Assembly: GCA_012960305.1 (NCBI GenBank)
Contig: DUBM01000014.1
Span: forward strand, 310,001-374,000
DNA length: 64,000 nucleotides
Reading direction: 5' to 3'
From: Gammaproteobacteria bacterium
GTDB lineage: Bacteria; Pseudomonadota; Gammaproteobacteria; Pseudomonadales; Pseudohongiellaceae
Shown: positions 34,918 through 44,755 of the stretch, in pieces
Position numbering within the stretch: position 1 is the first letter of the stretch
Layout of the letters: each line of letters begins with the position of its first letter
The notes under the pieces: model-generated
The model's database searches: none
The model's input: the letters and a program-made list of their open reading frames with translations, nothing else
Told to the model about the DNA's origin: nothing
Translations under genes and position numbers: made by a program

Positions 34918-37539
34918 CTATCTTTTGTAGAGAAACTCACTCAAATTAAAGATCACGTGGGTCAAATCGGTTAAAGACCCACTTTCAACTAACTGACGAC
35001 CAACTTCTCTTTCAGCCACAGTAGGTAATCGGGTTAAGCCAGATTGATACGCCAATTCAATTTGTCGGTCAACATCATAGGGAGCTCGCTCCTGAATTTC
35101 CTTGGCGAACAGTTCAGCTTGCCCGAGAACAAAAGGATTATTCAAAAGTGTCAGTGCCTGTGGTGCGACTGTTGAAGTGTTACGAGAAGCCGTAGTGATG
35201 TTCTGATCCGGCAAATCAAAAGTCTCAAAGAACGGAAAACTCAGAGTGCGCCGTCTATAGACATAAAGACTGCGACGCCAGACTTCAGGACCGTCAAGCT
35301 GATTATCCCAACGTCCGTACGCCTGAGCAGTATCCAATATTTCTTGAGGAATATAGGGAAAAATTGGTTCTCCACCAACAGCCAAATCAATGCCACCACT
35401 TGTCGCCATGATTACATCGCGAACTGCTTCCGCTTCAAGGCGCTGTGGACGGTAACGCCATAACAAATGATTTTCTAGGTCGTTCTGAACATTGGCATCA
35501 TTGCCATAAGCTGACGCCATCTTATAGGCTTCGGAGGTCATCATTAATTTATGAAGGTCTTTCGTGCTCCACCCTTGATCTACAAATTCCACCGCCATCC
35601 AGTCCAGAAGTTCTTGGTGGGTAGGCTGATCCCCTACGCGACCAAAGTTATCCAACGTAGCAACAATGCCGCGGCCAAAATGATGATGCCACACTCTGTT
35701 AACCCATACACGAGATGTTAAAGGGTTCTCTGCTGATGTCAGCCATTGTGCAAGTGCTAGGCGACGGCCAGATGTACGCCCATTGGGCCGAGGTATCTCA
35801 GTTAATGGCTCGCCATAAGTTGCCACTGTTAGAAAAGCTGGAGTCATCTCGGGCCCTGGGCTAAAAGGATCACCACGAATCAAAAATGGCGCTGGTGGAA
35901 CCTCATATCTACCAGGACCGTCATGCAAGAAACTACCAGGTTGCTCCGGCTTAATTCGACATTCTGGACAGCCGAGCACATTGTCACCGGCTCGATCAGG
36001 TGTATAGCGATAGTCGCCGTCAGTAACTATCTCAAGCATAGGAGGTTCTTCAGGACGATTTGATTCGATACCTTCTATTTGCGAGCGCAGCACTGCTCTG
36101 CGAGTCTTGTCGAGTTCCGACATAGTGCTGTCGACTTGACTCCGAGGAACACCAATGGTCAACACCTGGGCTGCCAATAATTTTTGACCGTCAGTTCTAT
36201 CTTTATCTGCTGTAAGAACAGCTTCGAATACATCAACAGGGAAATCTCTTTCTATTCTAGCGACTTTTAGATCATCAACATAAGGCTGTTCAATAGCCCG
36301 AATTTGCTCACGAACCGCACTAACTCTTTCATCAAGCTCAGAAGTCTTTAATAAATACTCTCGAGCTTGCTCCTCCGGCAACATTGGGTATTCAGTTTCG
36401 ACATAACCAAAAATTGCAGCGGTCATGCTGTAGTAATCTTTCTGCAAGATCGGATCGAATTTATGATCATGACAACGGGCGCAATGCACAGTCATGCCAA
36501 GCACACCACGACCAACGGTAGCTATAACATCATCAAGATAATCCCAGCGTCTTTCCGGATTATCTTTTTCGCGAAAGTTGACTCTCGGGCCAGCTCGCAA
36601 AAAACCAGTAGCAATCCGCGTGTCATGGGTGGTCACATCTAATTCATCACCAGCTATCTGTTCAGTAATAAATTGATCGTAGGGTTTGTCCTCGTTAAAA
36701 GCATCAACAACATAGTCGCGATAGCGCCAAGCGTTGGAACGATCGACATCTTGTTCATAGCCATCAGAGTCGGCGTAGCGAGCTACGTCTAACCAGTGAC
36801 GGCCCCAGCGCTCGCCATAATGGGGTGAAGCCAAAAGCCGATCAATCAAATGTTCCCAAGCAGCAGCTGAGGTGTCGGCTAAAAATGCTTCAGTTTCCTC
36901 TGGACTTGGCGGCAAGCCGGTTAGGTCAAGATGAGCACGGCGTAATAAGGTGAGCTTGTCAGCCGAAGGTGCTGGAATAACGCCGCTTTCCCGCCGCTTA
37001 GCTTCCAAAAATTTATCTATTGGATGATCGTAGTTGCTGCCAGTGGGTAATGCTTGTTGTTTCGGCAGTTGGAATGCCCAATACTGGCGTGCCGAATCTG
37101 GCACATCTGTAGCGAATGCGGAAAATTGATCTGAAGAGACAACGCTGGTCCCACCTTCATCCCACTCGGCACCGGAATTGATCCAATTTTTCACTGCTTC
37201 AATCTCAGACTCGTCTAGAGGAACGCCTAAAGGCATGGAGGGGCCTTCGAGACCAGCGAGCTGCCGATAGAGACGGCTTTCTTCGGCATTGCCAGGCACA
37301 ATCGCCGGGCCACGGATGCCACCAGCCAGAGCGGCCTCCCTAGAGCTTAAATCAAGTCCAGAACTCTTTACCTGCTCACTATGGCAATTCCAGCAGGTTC
37401 GCTCCATAATTGGGCGAATCTCGTGGGTGAAAACATTGGGGCTTTCTGATTGGGCGATTAGAGACGGCGCGCAGACTAAGCTTAAGAATGCTGTCAAAAA
37501 CGCTCGTTTGGGTTTCAACGATACCAGCAAGGCTCGCAT
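34918..37539 (-). CDS. PSD1 family protein (cytochrome-like, DUF1549/DUF1553)
   Basis: About 873 residues. I start at ATG 37539, with GGAGG six bases upstream. A Sec signal (AFLTAFLSLVCAPSLIAQ) precedes a planctomycete-type cytochrome region with haem motif CWNCH (C49, C52, H53). DUF1549 follows (HWLDVARYADSDGYEQD), containing CARCHDHKFDPI near residue 350, a second haem-type motif. DUF1553 forms the C-terminal half (TSRVWVNRVWHHHFGRGIV, RRSLYVYRRR). It is the lead gene of the PSD1/DUF1501 operon. Role unknown; a redox partner of exported enzymes is one idea. Confidence 0.9.
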   Translation of the reverse strand: MRALLVSLKPKRAFLTAFLSLVCAPSLIAQSESPNVFTHEIRPIMERTCWNCHSEQVKSSGLDLSSREAALAGGIRGPAIVPGNAEESRLYRQLAGLEGPSMPLGVPLDESEIEAVKNWINSGAEWDEGGTSVVSSDQFSAFATDVPDSARQYWAFQLPKQQALPTGSNYDHPIDKFLEAKRRESGVIPAPSADKLTLLRRAHLDLTGLPPSPEETEAFLADTSAAAWEHLIDRLLASPHYGERWGRHWLDVARYADSDGYEQDVDRSNAWRYRDYVVDAFNEDKPYDQFITEQIAGDELDVTTHDTRIATGFLRAGPRVNFREKDNPERRWDYLDDVIATVGRGVLGMTVHCARCHDHKFDPILQKDYYSMTAAIFGYVETEYPMLPEEQAREYLLKTSELDERVSAVREQIRAIEQPYVDDLKVARIERDFPVDVFEAVLTADKDRTDGQKLLAAQVLTIGVPRSQVDSTMSELDKTRRAVLRSQIEGIESNRPEEPPMLEIVTDGDYRYTPDRAGDNVLGCPECRIKPEQPGSFLHDGPGRYEVPPAPFLIRGDPFSPGPEMTPAFLTVATYGEPLTEIPRPNGRTSGRRLALAQWLTSAENPLTSRVWVNRVWHHHFGRGIVATLDNFGRVGDQPTHQELLDWMAVEFVDQGWSTKDLHKLMMTSEAYKMASAYGNDANVQNDLENHLLWRYRPQRLEAEAVRDVIMATSGGIDLAVGGEPIFPYIPQEILDTAQAYGRWDNQLDGPEVWRRSLYVYRRRTLSFPFFETFDLPDQNITTASRNTSTVAPQALTLLNNPFVLGQAELFAKEIQERAPYDVDRQIELAYQSGLTRLPTVAEREVGRQLVESGSLTDLTHVIFNLSEFLYKR

Positions 37540-37552
37540 TACCACCTCCGAG

Positions 37553-37687
37553 GCCCCTTCTGGGGCGTTATAGAGAATTTTTATTATCCGTCAAACAATA
37601 CCCGAAAACAGCTTAAATTGGCAAGAATAAAAGGCCTTGAACTAGGAGTTAACAAGTAGTGAAAAGGGCTCTCCTATCGAAGCCCTT
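37553..37687. other. Two hairpins in the divergent leader region
   Basis: GCCCC-TTCT-GGGGC (37553-37566) sits 14 bases before the PSD1 start and could fold in its leader RNA. AAGGGCT (37664-37670) and AGCCCTT (37681-37687) make a second, 7-base-pair stem closer to the DsbA-family gene. Both lie in the 239 bases between divergent starts. Their role is unknown. Confidence 0.35.
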
Positions 37688-37778
37688 CTTTACCTGATGT
37701 ACCTTGGATATTACTAAAGAATATTTTTTGGCATCAATTCAGCGACTAATTTTAGCTTAAGCAATTTCGAGCAAATCG

Positions 37779-38477
37779 ATGTCTAACGATCTAAAACCTG
37801 GCGAGCCAATACATTTCTATTTTGACTACCTGTCTCCCTATGCTTACTTTGCCTGGCGCAATCTTCCTCCCCTGGCTGACAAATATGATCGCAAGATTGA
37901 AGCTCACCCTGTGGTATTCGGCAAATTATTAGATAAGTGGGGACAACTAGGCCCCGCCGAGATTTCACCAAAGCGCAAATGGCTGCATGAGTATTGCCTT
38001 CGTTATGCTGCGCTTCATGGCTTCGAATACAATCGTCCGAAGAGCCACCCATTCAATCCACTTTCTTCTCTGCGAATGTCATTAAGGGAAGTATCCGGAA
38101 ATGATCAGCATCGAGTTATTGACGCAATATTTGAGGCAGGTTGGACTCAGGGACAAGAACTTGGCGATCTTAGCTCTTTAGAAGCCATCGTCGAACAGCA
38201 GGGAATCGATGCAAAGCATCTAAGTCAGCAAGTTTCTCAGCCCGAAGTAAAACAATTGCTAATCAATGAAACTGCGATGGCAATCGAAAAGGGCGTTTTT
38301 GGAGTTCCAACAATAATCATCGGTGACAATTTATTCTGGGGCAATGACCAGATGGAACACATCGAGTTATTGCTGTCTGGCAACGACCCTCTGGATCGAG
38401 AGAAACTCAATGCTCAAGTGGCGCGACCTAGAGGAATTGATCGCAAAACTTTCATCAAACTCAATGCCCGTGAGTAA
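37779..38477 (+). CDS. DsbA family protein, 2-hydroxychromene-2-carboxylate isomerase-like
   Basis: A 232-residue cytoplasmic thioredoxin-fold protein of the DSBA family. The active-site region is YFDYLSPYAYFAWRNL, with Ser where disulfide oxidoreductases have CxxC. This matches kappa-class GST/HCCA isomerases that use glutathione for cis-trans isomerisation of aromatic breakdown products. The cis-Pro segment is GVFGVPTIIIGDNLFWG. It overlaps the FAD oxidoreductase gene by 14 bases and so is co-transcribed with it. The actual substrate is unknown. Confidence 0.85.
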   Translation: MSNDLKPGEPIHFYFDYLSPYAYFAWRNLPPLADKYDRKIEAHPVVFGKLLDKWGQLGPAEISPKRKWLHEYCLRYAALHGFEYNRPKSHPFNPLSSLRMSLREVSGNDQHRVIDAIFEAGWTQGQELGDLSSLEAIVEQQGIDAKHLSQQVSQPEVKQLLINETAMAIEKGVFGVPTIIIGDNLFWGNDQMEHIELLLSGNDPLDREKLNAQVARPRGIDRKTFIKLNARE

Positions 38478-39768
38478 ACTGCCCTACCCCGACTATAAAT
38501 TTAAAAGCGGCTGGAACGCCTTGCTGCCGGCGAGAATACCCAATCCCGAATTAGCGGAAAAGATTGAAATCGATGTTGCAATAGTTGGTGCCGGCTTCAC
38601 CGGTATTTCTGCTGCGAAACGTTGGCGCGAACTTCAACCCGATGCAACCATAGCCTTGCTTGACTCCAGTGAAATCGGCGAAGGAAACCCTGGCAGAAAT
38701 TCTGGATTTCTCTTAGAGATTTCATTAGCTGAAGATGCGGACGCAAGGAACATCGAAAAAATGGCTGCCAGCAATAAACTAATTTCAGAAACTATGCAGC
38801 ATATAGTTTCGGAAGTACAAAAATCTGGAATGGATTGTGATATTAAACGAGCGGGCACTTATCGTGCTGCTGCTAGCGATATCGGCAATAGATCATTAAA
38901 CAAATACCAAGCTTTCCTCAAGGCAACAAAAACCCCCTTCGAAGAACTTGATAAAAGCGAATTAAAACAACGCCTCGGCACTTCCTTCTATCAAGCCGGA
39001 CTCTACTCTCCTCACTGCTACCTCGTGCAACCAGCAAGCGTTATCCGAGCATTGGCAACTAACCTACCAAATGACATCAATTTATTCGAAAACACCGCCG
39101 CACTCAGTTTAACGGCAAATAAGAATAAGAACGGATGGACCATTAAAACTGCGCATGGATCAATTCAATCAAAGAAGGTTGTGCTAGCTAACAATGCTTT
39201 TAGCAAAGACTTAGGGATAGGCAAATCATGCTTGGTTGCCATGTACACCTATGCCGGACTCACTCCACAACTGGAACCAGGAATATTAGAGTGTCTGGGT
39301 AGTGATAAGAATTGGGGATTACTACCCGCCCACAGATTAGGCAGTACTCTGCGCCGAACTGCTGATGGTCGCCTGTTAATTAGATCGCACTATGGCTACG
39401 AAGCAGAATCATCAATCGATGTGATTCGTACAAAACTCCGTAGCAGAATGCAAAACCGATTCCCGCAGTTGGACCAAATTAAATTCGAGCACGTATGGGG
39501 TGGCGCTGTAGGATTCACGTTTAATGGTGGCGCACTATGGGGAGAAGCTAAACCGGGGCTATTTGTCTCAGCTGGTTGCAATGGTGGCGGGACTGTTAAA
39601 GGGACATTGCTTGGTAGATTGTTGGCCAATTTGGCCAATGGTAAAGAAGTCCCCAATGTTGCCAAATTATTCGGCAAGGCCAGTTGGATGCCTCCTGATC
39701 CGTTTCGTGCTCTCGGATTTCACCTAGCCTCTCTTTTAGAAAACATTCAAGGCCACAAAGAATTGTAA
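38464..39768 (+). CDS. FAD-dependent oxidoreductase (DAO family)
   Basis: About 434 residues, started at ATG 38464 inside the end of the previous gene; the longer in-frame frame to 38323 is antecedent sequence without homology. The Rossmann FAD site is VDVAIVGAGFTGISAAKRW, with GEGNPGRNSGFLLE after it. The C-terminal part carries HVWGGAVGFTFNGGALWGE and GCNGGGTVKGTLLG. Homologues oxidise secondary amines or amino acids such as glycine betaine derivatives and gamma-glutamylputrescine. Substrate not determined. It precedes the broken NhaC gene. Confidence 0.87.
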   Translation: MPVSKLPYPDYKFKSGWNALLPARIPNPELAEKIEIDVAIVGAGFTGISAAKRWRELQPDATIALLDSSEIGEGNPGRNSGFLLEISLAEDADARNIEKMAASNKLISETMQHIVSEVQKSGMDCDIKRAGTYRAAASDIGNRSLNKYQAFLKATKTPFEELDKSELKQRLGTSFYQAGLYSPHCYLVQPASVIRALATNLPNDINLFENTAALSLTANKNKNGWTIKTAHGSIQSKKVVLANNAFSKDLGIGKSCLVAMYTYAGLTPQLEPGILECLGSDKNWGLLPAHRLGSTLRRTADGRLLIRSHYGYEAESSIDVIRTKLRSRMQNRFPQLDQIKFEHVWGGAVGFTFNGGALWGEAKPGLFVSAGCNGGGTVKGTLLGRLLANLANGKEVPNVAKLFGKASWMPPDPFRALGFHLASLLENIQGHKEL

Positions 39769-39884
39769 TGTAATATAGACGCGCTCCATCCTCCGTGATT
39801 ACACTGGTTCTATTGAATGCTTTTTAGATTTAATCTAAAACTCACTATTTTCTTAACCAGTAAATATAGAACAAGGAATCCATT

Positions 39885-41291
39885 GTGGAAGCGAGCGACT
39901 ACCTCGGTCCTCTATCACTGATACCGGCCAGTGTTGCCATCATTCTCGCGTTTGCCACTCGCAATACGGTTTTCTCTTTGGCAGTCGCCTGCCTTGCCGG
40001 GGTGTTAGTGGCAGGTGAAGGGCTGTTAGGCTTCCCTGCTCTGCTAGTTGGAGCGCTGGGCAACGAGGGGTTTTCCTAGATTCTGCTACTAGAGTTTTTC
40101 ATTGGCATGTTGATAGCCTTCGTCCAGCGCACTGGAGCCATTCTTAATTTTTCACTTTTTATCGAACAACGAGAAATGACTCGGAAAAAAGTACAGTTAA
40201 TTGCCTGGCTCATGGGAATGTTTGTGTACTTTAGCGATTATTTCAGCCCACTGTTTGTTGGTTCTACCATGCGCGCACTGTCGGACCGATTTAAAATTTC
40301 TCGTGAGAAACTAGCCTATATTTGCGATTCCACATCGGCTCCGGTAAGCATTCTTGTACCAATCACTGGGTGGGCAGTTCTTGTCGCTGGTTTAATTATT
40401 GGCATGGGGCCCATTGATACACCTGCTGAAGCGATGAGCGTCTTCATCATATCGATTCCATTTAATATCTATCCGATTCTAGCGGTAATCATGGTCGGGT
40501 TAATTACCTCGAATATCCTTAAAGATTTTGGACCAATGAAAGTCGCAGAAGATCGCGCCATGAACGAAGGAAAATTGGTTCGAGACGGAGCTCAACCGTT
40601 AATGGGCGATGAGCTCACCCGCATTGAACCATTCCCGGGAATAAAAACCAGCTTGATATGAAATTTTATATTCCCAGTTTTGTTAGTTATCGTTTTTGCC
40701 ATTGGATCGGTAATTATTACTGCCAGCGCAAAACCAATGGAAGCGTTTCTATTGGCCGCCGTTATGGCTGGAGTAGTAATGCGTATTCAGGGCGTACCAC
40801 TACATGAAATAACTAACACTGCCATGGCTGGAATAAAGGGCATAATGCCCGCGGTGGTCATACTAGCCTTCGCTTATGCATTGATTGATTTATCAGCTGC
40901 ACTCAACACCGCCGAATATATTATTTCTGCAACAGAATCTTGGTTAACTCCTCGGGTCCTGCCCATGCTCGCTTTTCTTATCACTGGATTTATCGCATTT
41001 TCCACTGGCACTTCTTGGGGCACCTATGCAATTATGATTCCTATATCTGTGCAGCTAGCTTTTAATTTTTCCGGCGATGAATTAGGCACTGTAGTCTATG
41101 CGATCATTGCAGCGGTTGCAGGGGGCGGCGTATTTGGCGATCACTGCTCGCCACTTTCTGATACTTCAATCCTGGCGTCTACCGGAGCCGCATCAGATCA
41201 TATTGACCACGTGAAAACACAACTACCTTATGCAGCTATAATTGGCGGAATTAGTATAATGCTGTATCTATTGATTGGATGGAGTATCTAA
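39885..41291 (+). pseudogene. NhaC family Na+/H+ antiporter, broken by two in-frame stops
   Basis: A single 468-codon frame from GTG 39885 (ribosome site AAGGAA) is interrupted by TAG at 40077-40079 and TGA at 40659-40661. The three parts are in the same frame and together make a full-length multi-helix transporter. NhaC hallmarks include GDHCSPLSDTSILASTGAAS and AFSTGTSWGTYAIMIPISVQ. The sequence around both stops suggests Trp in the intact protein (NEGFS-x-ILLLEFF and IKTSLI-x-NFIFPV), so each is a one-base TGG change. No frameshift or other damage is seen, so inactivation looks recent. Read-through at both sites is unlikely. Confidence 0.87.
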
Positions 41292-41311
41292 TTTATTTTA
41301 CAGGAAACACA

Positions 41312-42133
41312 ATGAAAAAAATTCAAATCATACTCGTTACTATATTTTTATCACTACTCACAACAGCCATCGCAAGCATGGCCTATGCAAACCCCACTTT
41401 GAGTGTCTTCGACTGTGGACTGCTGGCGTTTGATGATGTTAGTGATTTTGGAATTACTAATAATGATACTGAAGTTAGAGAGTTATTCGTTCCCTGTTAT
41501 TTAATTAGCCATGACGATCATCTTATGGTTTGGGATGCTGGCCTGCCTCTAAGTGATGTTGGAAGAACCGACAGCAATACTCGCTATAGGAAATCCTTTA
41601 TCGATCAGTTAGCCGAAATGAATATCGATACTAGTGAAATTGACTTCGTCGCTTTCTCGCACATGCATTATGACCATGTTGGATCAGCCAATGCGTTTAG
41701 TGAAGCTACCTTGCTTATTCAAGGAACTGAGGCAGTAGCTGCTTTCGAGCATCCTGAAGATAACCCAGTATTTAGGCCAGAGCTCTATGCAGATTTACTG
41801 TCGTCAAATCGGACTACTTTGAATGGCGACTATGACGTCTTTGGCGATGGCTCAGTCCGAATAATATCTGCGCCAGGGCATACACCCGGCCATCAAGCAC
41901 TGTATTTGGAATTGGAAAATTTCGGACCACTAATCCTGTCCGGAGATCTCTACCACTTTGAGGTAAGTCGTGCACTTAGACGCACGCCAGTATTTAATAC
42001 TGACGCCGAAGAAACTCTACGATCAATGGATAAAGTAGAGGCATTAATTAGATCGACTGGCGCTACATTCTGGATCGAACACAGCAAAGAGCTCGCGGAA
42101 TCTTTGAATCTAGCCCCCGCTGTTTACGACTAA
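41312..42133 (+). CDS. Exported MBL-fold hydrolase, N-acyl-homoserine-lactonase-like
   Basis: About 273 residues from ATG 41312 (AGGAAA upstream), with Sec signal (LVTIFLSLLTTAIASMAYA). The zinc motif is FSHMHYDHVGSANAF (HxHxDH), followed by SAPGHTPGHQALYLE and LSGDLYHF, which complete the two-metal site. The arrangement matches AHL-lactonase-like members of the metallo-beta-lactamase fold. Lactone hydrolysis is plausible but the export signal is unusual for AHL lactonases. It lies 20 bases after the broken NhaC gene and may have been part of its transcript. Confidence 0.85.
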   Translation: MKKIQIILVTIFLSLLTTAIASMAYANPTLSVFDCGLLAFDDVSDFGITNNDTEVRELFVPCYLISHDDHLMVWDAGLPLSDVGRTDSNTRYRKSFIDQLAEMNIDTSEIDFVAFSHMHYDHVGSANAFSEATLLIQGTEAVAAFEHPEDNPVFRPELYADLLSSNRTTLNGDYDVFGDGSVRIISAPGHTPGHQALYLELENFGPLILSGDLYHFEVSRALRRTPVFNTDAEETLRSMDKVEALIRSTGATFWIEHSKELAESLNLAPAVYD

Positions 42134-42173
42134 CTGACTCACGTCGATAGTTATACGCGAACAGATGATTGCT

Positions 42174-42485
42174 TCAGTCGAAGACACCGCGTCGAGTGCC
42201 GAAAACGCTTGAGCCGCCGTGGTTCATCACACCTAGTTGATTGGATTGATTCTCCAGAGCATTGGCATACTCTTCCAGAGTGGCGCAGTATTTTTTGCGG
42301 ATATGGCTTCCAATCCGCACTTCCTCCACACAAAGCACCATATCGGGAACATCTGCTGTGGAATTGTACATAGCCAACTCAGTGTCAGACATTCGGTCAA
42401 ACTGAGGGATATCACTCTGCACTACACACGCAGCAAGTACGGTAACTAACAGTAAAAATGTGAGAATTCGGTGTATTATCGTCAC
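42174..42485 (-). CDS. Small predicted lipoprotein
   Basis: A 103-residue protein. The signal peptide LTFLLLVTVLAAC ends in lipobox LAAC. The short mature part is polar with two more cysteines (VLCVEEVRIGS, KKYCATLEEYANAL). No family recognised. It is convergent with the MBL hydrolase gene. The 255 bases upstream (42486-42740) contain no gene that I can see. Confidence 0.7.
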   Translation of the reverse strand: MTIIHRILTFLLLVTVLAACVVQSDIPQFDRMSDTELAMYNSTADVPDMVLCVEEVRIGSHIRKKYCATLEEYANALENQSNQLGVMNHGGSSVFGTRRGVFD

Positions 42486-42740
42486 CTTGTTTAACCTTCT
42501 TGATAATTGCGTATGGTAATAAGGATAGGCTCACTCGCTAACTTACAAACAGGTAACACTATCTTTAAAGTAATTAGTCAGAATATACGCCAAGATGCCT
42601 AATTGGTGAATATTGCGATAGTCATTCCCTAACCGCTTGATCCCAAAAAGCCACTATCGCCGGACTCTCTGAAATATCTCCGATATGCATCTGTAATTAT
42701 AACGCTTTAACTTTGTTAATTTACTCTTATTAAATTTCTA

Positions 42741-43904
42741 TCAATTCAAATTGAGTAAATTAAATTTTTGCAGGCGCCTGCCTTCTTGCTCAGCAATATA
42801 AACATTACCCTTGGAATCAACTCCAATACCATGAGGTAAAGTAAACTGCGCGCGGTAACGGCCAGGACCTTCACCAAAACTGGAGACACGTTCACCAGTT
42901 TCTCGATCTAAGACGTCAATCATTACGCTGTTCTGATTAACCACATAGAGATATCGCTGGGCCTGATCGGGGGAAAAAGCCAACACTACTGCTGTGCCAC
43001 GAGATCCGCTGGCCCGATTATCAGTTGGTGATAAGGGCTCAAAACTAACAGCGATATTTCTGACGAAGTTTCCGAGCTTGTCAAAAACCTGGATACGATC
43101 TGCTCCTCGATCACAAACATAAATAAAACCATCTGCTGACAAACGCAGGCAATGGGGAAGTGGTGTAAGTTCAGTTTCTGAGGTAGAGCGATTGAGTTGC
43201 CACTGCCGCAAAAATTCACCCTGACTATTAAGCACCGCGACCCGCGCGTTACCGCCGGGTAATTCTCCATCGGCAACATAAATATCACCATTAGCCGGAT
43301 CTACATCTATGCTACCCGGTAAGAAGAATTGAGCTCGGTCTGAATTCAAGGGACTACCTTGACGACTGCCGTCGGAAGAGTCATAAGCACCACTCTCACC
43401 TATTTGCATCAATAACTCGCTGCCATCGTTTGCCCATTTTTGGATATAACCTGTTGCCGCGGCGACTATCCAAATATTGCCATTGGACTCTACGTGACAA
43501 TCATGGAGTCGACCTCCAAGAATATCGGGATCACCCCAACCTCTTACCACCCGCCCTTCTGCATCAAGTTCAATAACAGGTGGAGCCAGCTTCGATCCAT
43601 CGAGGTCATCAGCGACGACGTTTTGTCGGTTGAGGAGGTAGACATGATCCTGGCTATCAATACACATCCCGCCAATGCCACCGGTTAGCCATTTGTCACC
43701 AAAAGGTAGCTCAGGATAAAGCGGGTCTACTTCGAATTGGGGATACTGCTGGGCTCTTGCTGTCGGAACTACCAGCGTAATAATCAATAAAGCTATTGGC
43801 AGGGAAAGTACTAAAATTACTTTCTCGGCTAAGACAAGCTGCCTTATATACGCTGTTATAGGCTGTGCTTCGGTTCTAAGGTACCGCTGGAATCGTTGTT
43901 TCAT
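42741..43904 (-). CDS. NHL-repeat six-bladed beta-propeller protein
   Basis: A 387-residue protein with an N-terminal hydrophobic anchor or signal (VILVLSLPIALLIITLVV, then PTARAQ). NHL repeats are visible as blade motifs: GGMCIDSQDHVYLLNRQN, SIDVDPANGDIYVADGE, LRLSADGFIYVCDRGADRIQ and GIGVDSKGNVYIAEQEGRRL. The fold matches peptidylglycine amidating lyase and related scaffolds. Enzymatic function cannot be assigned. It acts outside the cytoplasm. The divergent neighbour is the B-box protein. Confidence 0.83.
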   Translation of the reverse strand: MKQRFQRYLRTEAQPITAYIRQLVLAEKVILVLSLPIALLIITLVVPTARAQQYPQFEVDPLYPELPFGDKWLTGGIGGMCIDSQDHVYLLNRQNVVADDLDGSKLAPPVIELDAEGRVVRGWGDPDILGGRLHDCHVESNGNIWIVAAATGYIQKWANDGSELLMQIGESGAYDSSDGSRQGSPLNSDRAQFFLPGSIDVDPANGDIYVADGELPGGNARVAVLNSQGEFLRQWQLNRSTSETELTPLPHCLRLSADGFIYVCDRGADRIQVFDKLGNFVRNIAVSFEPLSPTDNRASGSRGTAVVLAFSPDQAQRYLYVVNQNSVMIDVLDRETGERVSSFGEGPGRYRAQFTLPHGIGVDSKGNVYIAEQEGRRLQKFNLLNLN

Positions 43905-44152
43905 GACAATATGATTTATTTGATTATTTACTCAAGAATACAGGAATTGGAATGGCTAGCGTTACTTTTTCGGAGGGTGGCGCGAGGATAATAAGAAACA
44001 GGTAAGAGGAAAATTCTCCACTAAATAGCTTTCCCAAAGAAGGCGCAGGCGGGCAGATATCTGGACAGAATGCCCCAGCCAGACAAAGTCTGGGTTATCA
44101 TGTGCCTCGGCACACAGTCCGAAGGATTTAAATCGCAAGTAATTACTAATCT

Positions 44153-44755
44153 ATGTCACTCATTTCAACTTGTCAGAATCATCCCAACGCACTCACAATC
44201 GATAACTGCACTAGGTGTAAAGCAGCGCTTTGCGGTATGTGTGTGAGTTTTGTGGGTGATAAAGTGTTCTGTGAGAGTTGTGTAAAAACCCATGAAGCCA
44301 AAAAAATTGTAAGCTCTCAGAATAAAGGAAATCATCCAAGCAATAATATTTTTCTCGACAACCCATACGAAGAAGAATATGAAATTAGGAAAAAGCGAAA
44401 CTCAAATGGCAAATCGTTGATTTGGCTAGTAATCGTAATCTGCTCCATCGCCGTCTATGCTCAACTTTATTTTTACACGCATCCCACCGAGACTCCTATT
44501 GATCAACAACAACTTGCTACTAATCAGCGCCTTGTTTCCATTATTCAGTGCTTAAATGTATTTCACAAAGTAGGACAAATTTTAACTATAGGAGAAATGC
44601 CTGACTCGCAACTAAAATGCGAAGACCCCAGCGGACCATTAGTCATTACAACTGACGGTGATACAATTAGCATTTCTCACGCAAACCCATCAATCTATGG
44701 CGTTAGTCAGATCTCAGTTTCCAATGATAACCCTTTCCCGATTCTGTTAGATTAA
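44153..44755 (+). CDS. B-box-type zinc-finger membrane protein
   Basis: A 200-residue protein. Residues 7-47 hold a Cys/His array (C7, H10, C19, C22, C27, C30, C40, C43, H47) with the layout of a B-box zinc finger. An acidic linker (FLDNPYEEEYEIRKK) leads to one membrane helix near residues 87-108, then a C-terminal domain of about 90 residues with two cysteines. Bacterial B-box membrane proteins of this kind occur in several proteobacteria but their role is unknown. The leader (44079-44116) can form two small hairpins. Confidence 0.75.
   Translation: MSLISTCQNHPNALTIDNCTRCKAALCGMCVSFVGDKVFCESCVKTHEAKKIVSSQNKGNHPSNNIFLDNPYEEEYEIRKKRNSNGKSLIWLVIVICSIAVYAQLYFYTHPTETPIDQQQLATNQRLVSIIQCLNVFHKVGQILTIGEMPDSQLKCEDPSGPLVITTDGDTISISHANPSIYGVSQISVSNDNPFPILLD

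Noticed and set aside
38323..38463. Longer N-terminus for the FAD oxidoreductase
   Set aside because: It overlaps the DsbA-family gene and has no FAD-family sequence; ATG 38464 fits the family start.
44079..44116. Riboswitch upstream of the B-box gene
   Set aside because: Only two tiny hairpins are present, with no recognisable riboswitch core.
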